From contig NC_069371.1 of assembly GCF_021730395.1 (NCBI RefSeq), positions 45,394,001 to 45,458,000 of the forward strand: DNA of 64,000 nt. Direction: 5' to 3'. The notes under the pieces were generated by a model that saw nothing but the letters and a program-made list of their open reading frames with translations, searched no databases and was not told the origin of the DNA. Numbering within the stretch: position 1 is the first letter of the stretch; each line of letters begins with the position of its first letter. Both the position numbers and the translations under genes were made by a program. Shown piece by piece: positions 24,601-37,727 of the stretch. Source of the stretch: Mercenaria mercenaria. Its lineage: Eukaryota > Mollusca > Bivalvia > Venerida > Veneridae.

Positions 24601-27600
24601 ATATAAATTTTATTAAAAATACGGCTTGTATTTCTTAAATAAATATGCAGAAAAAAGATCCATATTGTACCTGTGTATTGTATGTTGCTGGGCTACCTTC
24701 ATTTAATTTGCATCTGTAAATAGCACACACAAAAACGACACTTATTACTACTTTAACATCGTTAAACATTCAAGATTTCTTTCGATAACAAAACAACAAA
24801 CAAAAAGGTGGAGCTGTATAATAAAAGGGTTATTATAACAGTAGCTGGATCTTTGATTTTTGTAGTTCGCTCGAGTGGATTGTATCAGTTCGGATCACAC
24901 TCGGCGTTTGCGACCCTCGTGTGATCCGAACTGGCACATTCCACTCGAACCGAATACAACATCCCAGATCAAGCTACGAATATAATAACCATACAGTATC
25001 ACGGGATGCATTTCCATTGATGACACATTTCTGCTGTTATATTTTGATTAAATAAAGCTTAATGCATTTTACGACTATTTAAGCTGATCATTTCTAGAGA
25101 TAATTTATAAAATATTTTAAACACATACAAAAATGGATATTGGTGGAAACCTTACAATATTCATATAATAAATTTATATAACAAGCGATATATGAACATG
25201 TAAAAATAGACCAATACGTAAAAGGACACAAGTCATTTGGTAGTAATTGTAAACTAATATGAAAGAGCTGTATTAATTTTGTTTTTTCATTAACATTGTA
25301 TTCAGCTTTAAAGGGACTAACCCACACATTTTAGGCAAAAAATAATCCATAAAAAGTGTGTACTCTGAAAATGACTTGTGGTACAAAGTTACTGACCTAA
25401 GTTATTTACAAGTCATTCTCATGAGTAACCAAAAATATCTTGCAGAAGGTAATTGACCATTTTAACGCTTTTGAAATAATGCAGAAAATTTACATTCTTT
25501 TTGCATTTTTACCATTATCTAACTTTTAATTTCACCAACTTTATCATTTTTCAGTGTCATATATACATTTCATACCAGACTTGATGGAAATGAACATGTT
25601 GAAAAATTTCACCCAATCTGTAGTCGAGTACCTTTAATGTTGTAATGTAGCCTGCATGACCCTATAACAATATCGTCAGAACGATTTACTTCGAACATTC
25701 ATTCCCCTTGAATGTAATATTAAACAAAAAGTGTTGATATTTTACAGGTTATGGTACAAAGTGTTTTGAGTGCCAGCATGTACCATACCCACGTGACTGT
25801 TCGAAGCTGACAGTTTGCAATCCTGATGAGGTAATGACCAAAATACATTTATTGCATCGTGTTGAAACTTTTGTCGGACTTGTAACTGAACTCATCACGC
25901 ACTACACTCTGGTCTGTATATGAAAGATAAAACATTAATGAAACTATACATGATTCATATTCTCCTACGAAAAGACAATCAACTAATCAATGGTACAATA
26001 CCTTGACATTTGAGACCGAAAAATATAGGGAAGAGATAGGTACTGCATTTGTACTGTTCTACTTCTTTTGTTTTGTCAACCAAAGTGAGACAACGCATGA
26101 AATCGCTAAACAAGTTTGTAATGATATTTGTTTAAGTAATTAAAAGCAAAAATCATGCAAGCACTTACAATATAATATGTTTTGTAAAATTATCTGTCAA
26201 ACGATCTCTAATGACTTAAAAAGCTGCTATTTTCGTTTCATACCTAATGTGTATTTCCGGCTATGTTTCAGGTTTGTTTCACGGAACAAGTTGTAACATC
26301 AAGCCGAAATGTAGCTTTCATTTCCGGCTGTCTACCAAAATCAGTACGTGGCTTATTATTTGAATTTAACTGTCATCCATATAGACTACCAGTAATCGTT
26401 TTTATTTAAATAAATAAATTAAAACATACGGGATGAATGGTGTTTTGGACTAGTTTGGTTTTGGATGGATATATCTATATATATATAAATGTCGTTACCG
26501 TTATGAACCAAAGAAGAAATAGCTGTTTATTAAATTTAGTTATAAGTTTTGTATTTTATCTAAGTAAATCGCACCGCTCTCTCCTATATTAGAGATTAAC
26601 AAAAATATATGACAGTGATTTCATTTTACTAGCAATGTCCTTCCGTTTCGATATCTCTCATTGGTAAAAGGTCAGCGAACATTGTGAATAAACGCTCAAC
26701 AGATATCTTAACGTGTAGAGAATGCTGTGCCGGTGATTTCTGCAACATGAAGGGATGCGGAACACACGGTAAGTTTAAAACAAGTTTGTCTTAGAACAGA
26801 GCTCCTTTTCAGATATATAAATATGATACAGAAGTATATGTATTTTAAATAGTTTATTAATAATCAGAACATGAAGGGATGCGGAACACTGTCACACGGT
26901 CAGTATAAAACAAGCGTGCTCCTTTGTTTATCATAGAACAGAACTTGTTTTTATACGTGTGTATATGTAAATATGATACAGAATTATATGTATTTTAAAT
27001 AGCTAATTAATAACGTGGAGAACAATGAAATAAGTAGGAAAAGCTATGCTAGTTATTATATGCCTCGATGTTCCTATATTTATCAGTTATATTGTCCATT
27101 TCTTCCAACAAGGTCTACGAGCTAGTGTCACATAAGAATAGTTTTCAATTGATGTCTTATATCATGCTTATGATACAGATTTAATATCAAAAATAAATAT
27201 ATATTTACATTCACTATATATTTTGTATGGAAAGAAACAAGCGTTTATTTTCGTATGAACAAAACTGGTGTAATAATATCGTTCAAGGATTGTCCTTTCA
27301 GTGAGATTGCATGCGAAATCTGGCGTTATTCATAAAAACATGCCTTTATAATACACCTTTCAAAGCTGGACACAAGAATTTCAAAAAGAACTTGGAATTA
27401 TAGTAAAAGCTAATTTTTCTGAGGGAAAGTATCAATAATTATGCTTACATGATTTTCCACTGAATTTAATGATATTTCAAATAATTTCCAGAAACTATAT
27501 TTTTATCGGAAGGTGAACTATAATTAAACATGGGCGGATCGTTTTGGCTGTTTTATTCAGATGCTAAAAATATCGATATGCTGGCATTTATTTGTATTTT

Positions 27601-30600
27601 TTTTTATTTGACGTCGCACCGACACATGATAGGTCATATGGCGACTTTCCAGCTTTAATGGTGGAGGAAGACCCCAGGTGCCCCTCCGTGCATTATTTCA
27701 TCACGAGCGGGCACCTGGGTAGAACCACCGACCTTCCGTAAGCCAGCTGGATGGCTTCCTCACATGAAGAATGCAACGCCCCGAGTAAGGCTCGAACCCA
27801 CATCGATGAGGGGCAAGTGATTTGTATTTTTATACAGCAGTTTTAGCTACTGTAAAATCATGGTAAATGCAAAATACTGTACGCACGTACGGAAATAAAC
27901 CTCATGTTGACTTATTACAAATTATTCAATAATCGTCAGCGCGATTCGTGGATTTGCATTAAGTCCCGAATATGTTACCAGTATAAACGCGCAAAAATTA
28001 CGATTTTTAAAATCTTAAATCAAATACTCTTTAGACAAATTACACAAAGTGTTAGCTCATAACTAACAAGTCAAAAGACGAAGGAAATAAATAGTTCTTA
28101 ACCTTAAGCCTGCTGGTGGCAAGTGATTCTGCCTTTACGACCAGTGCAGACTAAGATCAGCCTGCACGTCCGTCTGCACTGTCTGCTATTCAGTCAGTAC
28201 ATTTTCAGTGAACACCCATTCAAAAAAGAAATGGTACTGCTTAATTTAAAAGATGGACCAGTCCAGTTTAGACATTTAGCAAGGTGGAAGTTAAAAATGG
28301 TGAAGCTGGCAATAACATCAGACTGAGAAACTATCTTAACATGATTATATGGAGATAAAATTTATAATTGTAAGTTGCTTTATCAATCGTCTGTTTATGA
28401 TATAAAGTGTCATCATAAAATATGCATATTACGAAGGTGAGAAACAAATAAGATAAATAATATTTCGTGTTTCAGAAATTCCCATTGATCAACGCGGTCC
28501 TTACTGTTACACGTGTGATGTGAAAAACCCCAAAGATTGTACCAATGTTACTGTCTGTGGCAAAAATGAAGTACGAATTTTATTTATTCTGTTAATCGAA
28601 GTAAATACTTCGATAATATAGATTATTCGTATGCCAAAGAGGACTAATCGAATCTGCTATCATTTTGCTTAGTTGCGTTTTATGCTTCGCTTTCAAAGGG
28701 ACTTCCTGTAGATTTTATTTATCATTCCAGTATGTACTTTGAAACAACAGATGATTTGCTTTACCGGAAAATGACTGCGACTGCACATTTCGGCATTTAC
28801 ATACAGTTTTTGTCCTGTTAAGATAATTATCTGGATAACAAGAAACTTTTTCATTTGTGAGGTAATAACTGTATACGTCGCATCTTTGGAGACACAAGTG
28901 ATGGTGGGAAAAAATATGCCACCATAAGTGTTTTAAAATAGTGCACATTATTACTTCATTTCATTTCAGTAGTTTGATGTTTTCCTCTGTTCTAAACATT
29001 TTTTCTACTTTTCATAATAATACATTACAAAAAATCATTGACTACAAAATCTTGTACAAAAGATCACTTACACAAAATACAAGTTTTAACAATTTTAGCA
29101 TAACAGGTGTAAACGGGCTCCTAAGAGTTTCTTGAGGTATGTACAGAATGTGTTGTACATGGTGGTTAAGATAAGCCTCCAAAACCTGATGTGACAAGAT
29201 TCTTATTTTCAGCTGTGCATGTTATACCATCCCCTTGGATTGGGTGGCCGCCCTAGCACTTTGTACAGAGGTCAATGTGAAACACGTGCGGTAAATATCA
29301 CTTTCTATAAAGTGTAGAAATGTTTCATTATTAGGATCTGTCAAAACTCGCAATTACATAGACAAACAAGAAGAGATTTATAGACGCATATACTAGTACA
29401 CGTTCAGCAATTTCTAGTATAGCTAATCCAAAATAGAATAATACATCGTTCTGCCTCCTCGGCGTCAAATTCTAATCATGCATTTGCGTTTGTATATCTT
29501 TTGTCTTTTTTGCGTTGGTATACAGTCAAGAAAAAAAAAGAACATTTTCTGCGAGCTGAAATTTGGTCTCACCGTTTCTGCCATTTTTACATTTCAACAG
29601 GCAATGAGGTTAACTGAAAATAAAACCAGTAGCTTTGAGTCCAACGTCTTTAGAATATAAGAACTTCTACTAGCACTGTACAATCGGAATCAATAAAAGT
29701 CAGAAGGAAGAGACCTATAGGTTAACAACATTGAGACACAGTTTTGCATTTGCGAATGGTCATATCTGTATTTTATATAAGATAAAATAATAAAAAAAAA
29801 CTGTCAAGTGTAATAGCAGATTACTAAATTGTATAACAAAAACTGAAGCAAACAATAGATGTTTCCAACTTTTGTTGCAATGGTGATATAGTGGTATTAT
29901 AAAGCAGTATTTATCGATGTCATTTTAAGTTAGATGTTTGTGTTTATGTTGAATATTCTATTTTATTATTTTAATTTCGTGCCAATATTTAAGACTTAGT
30001 CTATAGTTCACAAACATGTTAGGCCTATACCGTAAACCGTCTCACAGACCAGTGCTTATTTTCAGGCATGTAATGCATTAACACAAGCATTCAGCAATCA
30101 AAATTGTAACCCGATATGCTGCAATACAGATTTCTGTAACGATCGTTGTGGAACTCCCTCAAACATCACCATGACAACATCACATCCACACACCTCTGAT
30201 GCAAAGACCATTATAACAGGTAAACATTTCACTCTGTCACAACCTATGCGACAATCAACAAAGTTATCCACTTCCTTGACAACTACCACTCTGAAAGATA
30301 ATACGACAGAAGGTAGAGCCTCATTTACATTTACCTATGAGCAAAACGTATTCGGCTTCTCAGAAATAAAAAGATCGTAATTGAAAAAAACAGTACGTTT
30401 GAGACAATTATATGTTTTGTTTCACAGATTTCTTTCAAACTGTTCGTATCCATATTGTAACCGTATAGAAGAAGCAGTACCGATTGCCATATACTTACCG
30501 AGCTGGTGATATTTAAAAAAACTTTATCCTGTCGTCAATAATGAAAGGTCCTATCTGCCGCTTTACGAATTATTTACTATAAAACTGTTATATCCAAAAT

Positions 30601-32698
30601 CACATAATATGCAATCTTAACAGATTGTACGCAACAGATTTGTCTTCCCCCCCCCCCCCCCCCCCCACCGCCTGATGCCAGACCAGAGTGATGGCCCTTG
30701 GCGTAGTCAAAAATATGCACAAAAAGGGCATAAGTTTGTGTCGCATGTATCTAAAAACTATTTGACACAGGATTATGAAACATCACGGTAATATTATTCT
30801 GGATGTTAAGTTGTGCACCTTAGAGTTATGGCTCTTGATAGTCAAAAAATATAATTGTGTAAAAGGGGATATAAGTTTGTGTCTGACTTACCTGAAAAAG
30901 TATTTGACCTAGGGTCATGAAAAATCTTAGGGTGTATTTTTCAGCATGTGAAGTGGTGTATCTTGGATTTTGTTCTGATTTTTTTTCAGCCGGACCAGAG
31001 TTATTGTCCTTGATTATCTAACATATGCGTTAAGGGCATACCAGTTTGTGCCATATATACTGTATCTAAGACAGTATTTGACTTGGAGTCATAAAACATT
31101 AGAGGATTGTTATATAGCATGTGAAGTTGCGCAACTTGTGTTCTCTTTGGCATTTTACACAACCAGACCAGTTATAGCCCTTGACGTAGCGAAATAAACA
31201 AATATGTTACTTAAAAGGCTGTGCTGTACTATACTTCTTAAAAATATCTCACCCAGAGTCATTAAACCATGTAGGAATATTATCCAGCATGTGTTTGTGC
31301 ACCAGTTTTTTTTTTAAATTTCATGTGGCAAGACCAGAGTTATTGTCTTTGACTTAGATCAAAAAATAAAAGTTCGCGTTCCATCTCTAATAATAGGTCA
31401 TAAAAGGTCTTAAGTAACATTCATGTCCTTATATTTATGAATATGTCATATTCATGTCAATTTATGGAACATTAGAAAGAGAGCCCAAGTTTGGAAATTA
31501 TTTTTCATTAGAAAACAAACAGACAGCTACAACGAAGCCAAACTTGCATACCGTTACTACAGCTATGACAACTCTATCGTCTACGAATTCGTACTGCAAC
31601 AAAAGAAATTACGTGTATTTACAAAATGCGCATGCGCAGCTTTGTATCCATGTTGCAAGTCATCATAGGCCAGTATCCTGGGATGACGCTCGAGCATCGT
31701 GCAAAGCAGAGGGAGAAGATCTTGCTGTTTTAGATACTCACGAAAAGACTTTATTACTACGAGACTGGCTACGAAGTCATTATCGTAAGTATTATTACGT
31801 AACACGATTCGTCTAAACAGCTGTTATTTTACTATGCAAAAGGAATGTACCAGAATGATGTTATGCGCATATCTTTCTCAATGTTAAATAATTAATTAAA
31901 CAAATGAAACACCAGGCTTCTCCAAAGGACTGAAGTTTAATTATCCGATTCTCTGTAAATTAAGGTTCTGCCTTTTTTAATGTCGAGCTATGTGGAAAAG
32001 GTTAAATTCTTATAATGAAAATGATATGTGTCTTTTCATGCGATTATAATTTGTATGAATTACCATATACATGTGCTATTAAACACTTATTAAAACTGTT
32101 TTCTTAACGCTGTACGAAATGTGGCCGCATTGTAACTAGCCTATAGTACTCGTATTTTATGCCATATAATATCTTTTATTCTCCCACAGAGTGGCAGTTT
32201 GAACAGTTTTTCTTCTATAAATATAATTGCATATACTATTAGGCAGGTTAAAGACTTCATCTGAAACAAATTTTGCCAAATATATATGAATCAGCAAACC
32301 ATTCCAATAGCTGCTACCAGCATATTTACAATTGCAACAAGACGTTTGCCGATATACCCGACTTACAGCCACAAACAAGTGTCTGGGTTGCATCTTGGAG
32401 TTTTCAAGAGATACATACTTATTTCTCAACATGCACAATTTCAGAACATAATCACACTTTCTACTGGATAGGGGCCAAAGACTTCAAAAATAATAACCAT
32501 TTCTCCTGGACAAACGGCCAAACAGTACTGAAGACAGAAGCTGATTGGAATAGGGGCGAGCCAGATCATGTAATGCACAACAAGGATCAAGACTGCGTCA
32601 GCATAAACAATAAACATAATACCCACACAACTTTTAAGTGGTATGACTTGGATTGCAATGAACGAGGGCATTTTATTTGTGAACGGACACAAACATAG
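21609..32698 (+). CDS. Ly6/three-finger x2 plus C-type lectin protein, copy 2
   Basis: Nine exons: 21609-21657 (candidate signal exon), 25748-25830, 26272-26343, 26633-26768, 28476-28570, 29213-29290, 30066-30312, 31527-31784, 32445-32698, totalling 1272 nt and 423 residues. Residues 1-17 are a hydrophobic leader. About 18-113 and 114-199 are three-finger domains, with CFEC to CCAGDFCN and CYTC to CCNTDFCN. About 200-276 is a Thr/Ser-rich stalk. 277-423 is a C-type lectin domain with WIGA, GEPD and KWYDLDC. EPD plus W-x-D partly resembles calcium-dependent sugar-binding lectins. No transmembrane segment or GPI tail is visible, so a secreted protein is likely. Internal exon lengths equal those of copy 1 except the last, which is 3 nt longer. 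A conserved AATAAA lies at 33066. A role in recognition or immunity is only inference from the domains. Confidence 0.86.
22576..23372. mobile_element. TTAA-flanked TIR element, copy 2
   Basis: Flanked by TTAA (22572-22575, 23373-23376). Inverted ends GGTATTAGATCACTAATAG / CTGTTAGTGATCTAATACC. It is the reverse-complement sister of 17470-20274 and lacks the nested array element. No ORF. It lies in the proposed first intron of lectin copy 2. Confidence 0.85.
23452..24050. mobile_element. Second family of TTAA-flanked TIR element, 599 bp
   Basis: TTAA at 23448-23451 and 24051-24054. Ends GGTAGTCCTGCACGTTTG and CAAATGTGCAGAACTACC. Inside, CTACATTGTAGAAA occurs twice. No ORF. Confidence 0.8.
24100..24123 (+). 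repeat. Poly-A tract
   Basis: Run of 24 A, possibly the tail of a decayed retroposon. No element body recognised next to it. Confidence 0.8.
24828..24990. mobile_element. Palindromic MITE
   Basis: Outer arms GGTTATTATA ... TATAATAACC. The inner stem pairs CAGTTCGGATCACACTCGG-type sequence with CGTGTGATCCGAACTGGCAC around a loop of about 13 bp. It could form a hairpin over nearly its whole length. Confidence 0.7.
27598..27820 (-). mobile_element. SINE family B
   Basis: Body TGACGTCGCACCGACACATG ... CTTCCTCACATGAAGAATG, then the minus-strand B box GTGGGTTCGAGCCTTACTCG. Flanked by ATTTGTATTTTT on both sides as target duplication. Absent from unit 1 at about 3008, so it inserted after the gene duplication. 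Confidence 0.8.
28098..28294. mobile_element. TTAA-flanked MITE, CCTTTAGCCTGCT family
   Basis: TTAACCTTAAGCCTGCTGG at the left, TTTAGCAAGGTGGAAGTTAA at the right. Orthologous to 3287-3458 in unit 1. Confidence 0.7.
30646..31420 (+). mobile_element. Pearl-like tandem-monomer element, degenerate
   Basis: A poly-C head is followed by about four to five diverged monomers of roughly 160 bp (TATTTGACCTAGGGTCATGA, CAGCATGTGAAGT, CCAGACCAGAGTTATTG). It lies in copy 2 intron 7, just before the lectin exon. Confidence 0.6.
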
Positions 32699-33378
32699 AT
32701 TTCAGGACTGTTTTTTTTCTACGTTCGAAAGGCCTGATGTTAAGATTTTTCTTCCAGATTAATCAAAGACTACTTACGATCTATCATTTGATTCAAGGAA
32801 ATCGAAGTCCTTGCTTGTGTGAATAATCAATTTAAAGACATCAAAGATTATAAATTAATGAGATTTCCTTTTATGAAACCAACTGTAAAGATTCAGTCAT
32901 TTTTGATATATTAACATACACATTGGAATGTGTAAATATTATCCAGGTATTTACAATTTTAAGCAACATGATATTCGGGCAGATAATTACGAGGTCCCAA
33001 AAACTAAGTATTGATATTCCTATGTAAAACTACGTTAATATATCCTTTAGAAAACACTAACATATAATAAATGAATGTGCCTTCTTCCCATATCTTTTCT
33101 TTAGATATATTTTTAAACATGACAATTTAAATTCAAATCAAAAGCTAAAGGTTAAGGTCATTCGTCACCGTTTTTCTTGAAGGCTGTAGCAGTTGTAAGG
33201 TATAAAATCAAATTGTTGGTTAATCAGATCTGAGATACGTCATTGACTGGTTTGAAACTTTAGGTGTGGAAGTGTACACATATTCTAAAACAGCGAACAT
33301 GGAGTCATACCAGATGTTTCTAATATTTCTTGGTACCTTTTAACTATTGTTTTACAATTGAAAGGGAGATAACCCAAT

Positions 33379-33546
33379 CTACAAACATCGAACTCGAAGG
33401 GAACGGCAAAATTTGCTCGAGTTATCAGTAGTTCGAACCATTGAACAATATACGTTTTACAGGAATTTTGCCTGGACCCGATGATGGAGTTTGAGTGATG
33501 GGCGGTGCTCAATTATCAGAGTTCAAGAGAACGAAATTTAATTGCA
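33379..33546. mobile_element. pogo/Tigger-like MITE, unit 2 partner
   Basis: Internal GCTCGAGTTATCAGTAGTTCGA and end GAACGAAATTTAATTGC match 14237-14444. Its outer ends are more decayed. Confidence 0.55.
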
Positions 33547-34499
33547 TTAGCAAACAATTCAATTCCACAAGTGCAGCAGGACAGCAACGCTCGACTATTT
33601 AATAGCCTTGTCGCTAAAGAAAGTTAAATGGATGAATACAAGTCGAAAAAGGGGCGTATTTTTGTATTCATCTACCCATGAAAATTTCTGCACGCCAAAT
33701 GTCTGCCATAATATATTCATGAACTTTTTGACACACTGTAATATCAACTTATACAATTTAAAACATTACATGCCAATGTCAGCTTTATACCAGCAAGTGC
33801 CTGGACCTCCACAAAAAAACAATAATTTTTATAGGTAGTTTGCAAATATTTTATTGTTAATAACAAGCGCCCTGATACAGTTAATAGTTTCACATAATAA
33901 AACAAGACATGCCATGGCTTTAAAACACACACCTATACTAAAGTTGTCGAAAAACTAAATGTTAAAATACTGGTGTACAACTAACAAGTCCAAATATATG
34001 TAGCATACAGAATTGCTAAACTAAATACAAGAACGTGAAAACTCTTTGGATACAGTGTTCTGTCCCTTTCCTAAAACAGAAACCACTCTTATTCCTTATA
34101 AAACAGGCGGCTACACAAGGGCTGCTGTTTTGTGGGAGGAGCTTATTCCCAATTGAAAAAGGTGACCTTTTCGTCCCAACTTTGAGACAAAAATTTCTAA
34201 ATATACTCTATATAGTGCGATCAAAATACTTCAGAAAATGGGAAAAGCACCAAAATTGGCACAGCTATTTATTAAAGCATTAAAAACAATTTTTTCATGG
34301 GACCCATTTGATATCTGTCAAGATGGCCGATATGGCGGCCATTTTCCAAAATGGCCGCCAAAACTCAATATTTACCTTAGAAGATTCTAATAAAAGGTCA
34401 TTATATTTAAATTCATCCCCAAAATGCACTAAATATAAATGTATATAATAAAATAAATCCTAAATTTGCATCAAATGCAAAAATAACAATTCAAATGAT

Positions 34500-36240
34500 G
34501 TTAGTTTCTTTCTGTTTCCATGGTAACGGCAAAAATCTAACCTTTAAAACTTTGTTTAATATTATCATAGTGTAGTTTTCATATTTTAAAGAATATTTTG
34601 TTTTAATATATGTAATTTATATTATTTCACTTGATTTCCCTCAACAGCAGCATATTGAAACATTGTTGTTATTCCCTTACCAGTATTTAGCCAGATGGGG
34701 CTTATGGGTTGCCGCTGTATGCATGTCAATACGTCAGCCATGCAGAGGGGGATACTGCAATAACTTTGAAACTACAGCAGAATTTTTCATGATACGTGGT
34801 ACATGGATAGATGGCAATGCAGAGAATGCCAATGTCATTTAAATTTGTTCCTATGGCAAGAAATGATGTTGCTATTGCAACAAATAGTGCACGAATATGA
34901 CACAAAGTGTCATCCTGCATTTCTTTAAAACAAGGAGAGATTGTTTCTTGAGAAATTTTACATAGACAGAGGGACAAATTGAGAAATGCTTGTTATCTTA
35001 TTTTCTCCTCCTGTACATCATTATTTGTCCGTCTGTATGTCGGTCCATCATTTGCAAATGGCGGATTCTTCAATAACTTCAAAATTGCAAATTCTAAAGA
35101 CTTCTTTATGAAACCTTGTTTATAGATGGTAAGTAATATGGAGAATGTGAAGGTCAATTAACTTAGTTGCTATATAAAATTGTAGTTTCTTTGACACCAA
35201 GTACGACAACTACCCCTTTCAGTTTGGGACTTCGAAATGCAAGAATAGATTATAGCGATGGGCTAGTAGGATCAAATGAAACAATGTTCCTTATTATGCA
35301 CCCGCAGTCACAATGTCTGCGTAATAAATTGCTAACTGTGTAACAAAGAAGAGTAAGGCTGAAAATATAAAAGTTGCTTTCATGGACAACACTTAGTAAC
35401 TATTCTGTGAAATATATTACTCTGAACAGTGAGCTGAAATCTGAGATAAGGTACATGTCAGATACTCTTGTCAGTACACACAAGCACGAGATTGTCGACA
35501 ACTTTAGTTAACTTGCATAAGGCAGTGCAGAGCATTTCAGCACGTTTGACAAATTACGTTTTCCTCCACAGCCTTTATCGAGGTTGCAAATGCACTTGAG
35601 GAGCTATTGGTACGAGACTCGGGTACTTGAGACAAAAACTATTGAAAAGGTTCCAATATATCAAAGATCTCTCTGGTCAGCCTTATTTATCTAGACTAGG
35701 AATTTAAGGAAAGTGATGGAACACCCGACACCCATATGTGCCCGACTTAATGGGCAACCTTTTTTAGTATGTTCAAGAGGTGTAGTAGACGATGCAGGAA
35801 TGCACATTATAGCCCTAATCTATATGTGAACAGATGGATGATCAAGCTACTTGACATGTTTTGCTGTAAAGAAGAGTATCGAAAGCCTCCATTTATACCC
35901 CAGAAATACAATACGAACAGTTTGTTTGTAGGAAGATGTAGAAAATGCATTTAAAAGCTTGATTCACCGGTAAGCGCGAGCTGTACTGGTTAGTTTTGTT
36001 TGACAAGACAGTGTTATTCTTACATTAGACAGCTTAACTGGAAGTACAACTGGTAAATAGGTAATATTTGTCGTCTTAAAACTAGTATTTTAAATTGGTA
36101 TTAAAATTGTGTTTCGAATATACCTGTGCTCATTAGAAAAATCCTCAAGTACTCACATTTAATTTTATTTTAATTTCAGTAAAATGTCCAGAAATAGATA
36201 TTAGAGCACATTTTTCTTGTAGAAATGATAGATTCTGCTC
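34500..36240. other. Gene-free stretch
   Basis: No convincing exon. GTCCGTCTGTATGTCGGTCC and GCGGATTCTTCAATAACTTC near 35028-35082 are words typical of tandem-monomer repeats, so part of this is old repeat. Confidence 0.4.
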
Positions 36241-36249
36241 TTAATTTAT

Positions 36250-37320
36250 ACCCCCGTTACACTCAGCCACCTTCCCACTACGTCGTAAAAACTAGCAGGA
36301 CGCAGTAAGAACTTGTACAATGTAGAAGAAATACAGGACTCCGATAAGAACATGATAATTATGGTCTCCATGAGTGTAGAGAACGCGGTCGAATTTTGGA
36401 CATGTTTAAAACAAATGTAGTGAGAACGCGGTCTAATCAGGAAGCAGGAAGGACGTAGTAATGATGTAACTAAAACCTAGTAGGACATAGTACAAGCGTG
36501 GTGCGGACGGCAAAGGCTGTATGGCGCGCTCACTGCGCTGTCATTGGGTTATCATTGCGTTCTTGCTACGTCAATGGAGTTCTTACTACAACTTATCTAC
36601 GCTTGTGTGCTATGACCATGCTACGTGCATGCCACATTGTAGTATACCGCATAAGGTTATTAATACGTTCTTCCGGTTCTTAACACATCTATGTCACGTT
36701 TGCAGCAGGTTCTCACCATGATTGGTTCAGATTCTGAAAATTGAGTATGAATACTGGATCCAATCACTTCGTTTTCAATCAGCAATGGGTATCGAACATC
36801 ATCAGGAATTGCCACATAATCATGGGCTCAGCAGCACTGGCAGCTTGTAGTGGACTTTTGGACCTCCGTATATCCTTCACACTGCTTTTGCTTATTCCAC
36901 CGCAGTCTCTCTATAAGACTGCTCTTTTTTCTTTATTGGGGCGTTGGGGTGGGGTGCGGGGTAGTCGTTTATTGTAATTTATGGTTGTTGAGTGTAGATG
37001 CGGACACAATTATGTCAATATAACTTGCAGAAGGAATGAAAAAAAAAAGAGGCGCATGGCGTAGTATTTATAAGTAGCCGACGAATGCAGTGAAAAGGTG
37101 ATAAGCATATGGTTAAAGCATGGTAAGCGAGAGGTGCAATCTGACTGATCGTACTAAGAATGTAGTAAGAACACACTGGACATGAAGAAGCGCGTGGTAA
37201 GAAAATTAGTGTGAACGTGTTAGACGCCATGAGAACCTGGCAAGGATATTAAAAGCGCGCAGTATGAACTTTAGAACTGCACATTTTTCGAGTTTGATCC
37301 CCGTCCCCACCGCGTCAAAA
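36250..37320. repeat. Degenerate field of GTAGTAAGAACG-like words
   Basis: Variants of ACGTAGTAAGAACG and CATGGTAAGCG recur irregularly on both strands, flanked by C-rich ends (ATACCCCCGTTACAC; GATCCCCGTCCCCACCGCG). It looks like a decayed tandem repeat, not coding sequence. Confidence 0.5.
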
Positions 37321-37727
37321 TTTTCAGGAAGCAGTATAATCTTCATGGTCTTTGCCTGAGAGTGATCAGGGCATTAGTGACTGTACATTATATGCTTATG
37401 ACATTAAACTATAAAACCATTGTTATGGCACAATGTGCTACAATTAGACAAAAAACAGAATATTACAGGAACATGCAAATGTAAATTTGATTACGCTGAT
37501 CAACCGGCAATGACTTTTTCCCAAAGAAATCATGATGATCTGACAGGCCAGTGATGTTCACATGGTCTATCACACTAACATAATTAATGAATTATATAGT
37601 TGTATTAAGTGTCATTAGTTCTCTTAGTGTAAATAAATTGAAATGAATACAGCAACACTTACAAATTCTGAGTCACAAAAACTAATGACAAAGTGAAACA
37701 CATGTCATTTATTCACTAATACACATT

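Larger units (their letters stand above)
25040..33980 (+). repeat. Tandem segmental duplication, unit 2
   Basis: Partner of bases 1-14897. It keeps pre-insertion sites for several mobile elements seen in unit 1, for example at 25212, 29150 and 32240. It has its own SINE at 27598-27820. Confidence 0.85.

Noticed and set aside
32190-32444. Upstream extension of the last lectin exon (ORF from 32273)
   Set aside because: The acceptor at 32444 after a pyrimidine-rich stretch joins the lectin fold in phase in both copies. The extension adds a sequence that does not fit the fold.
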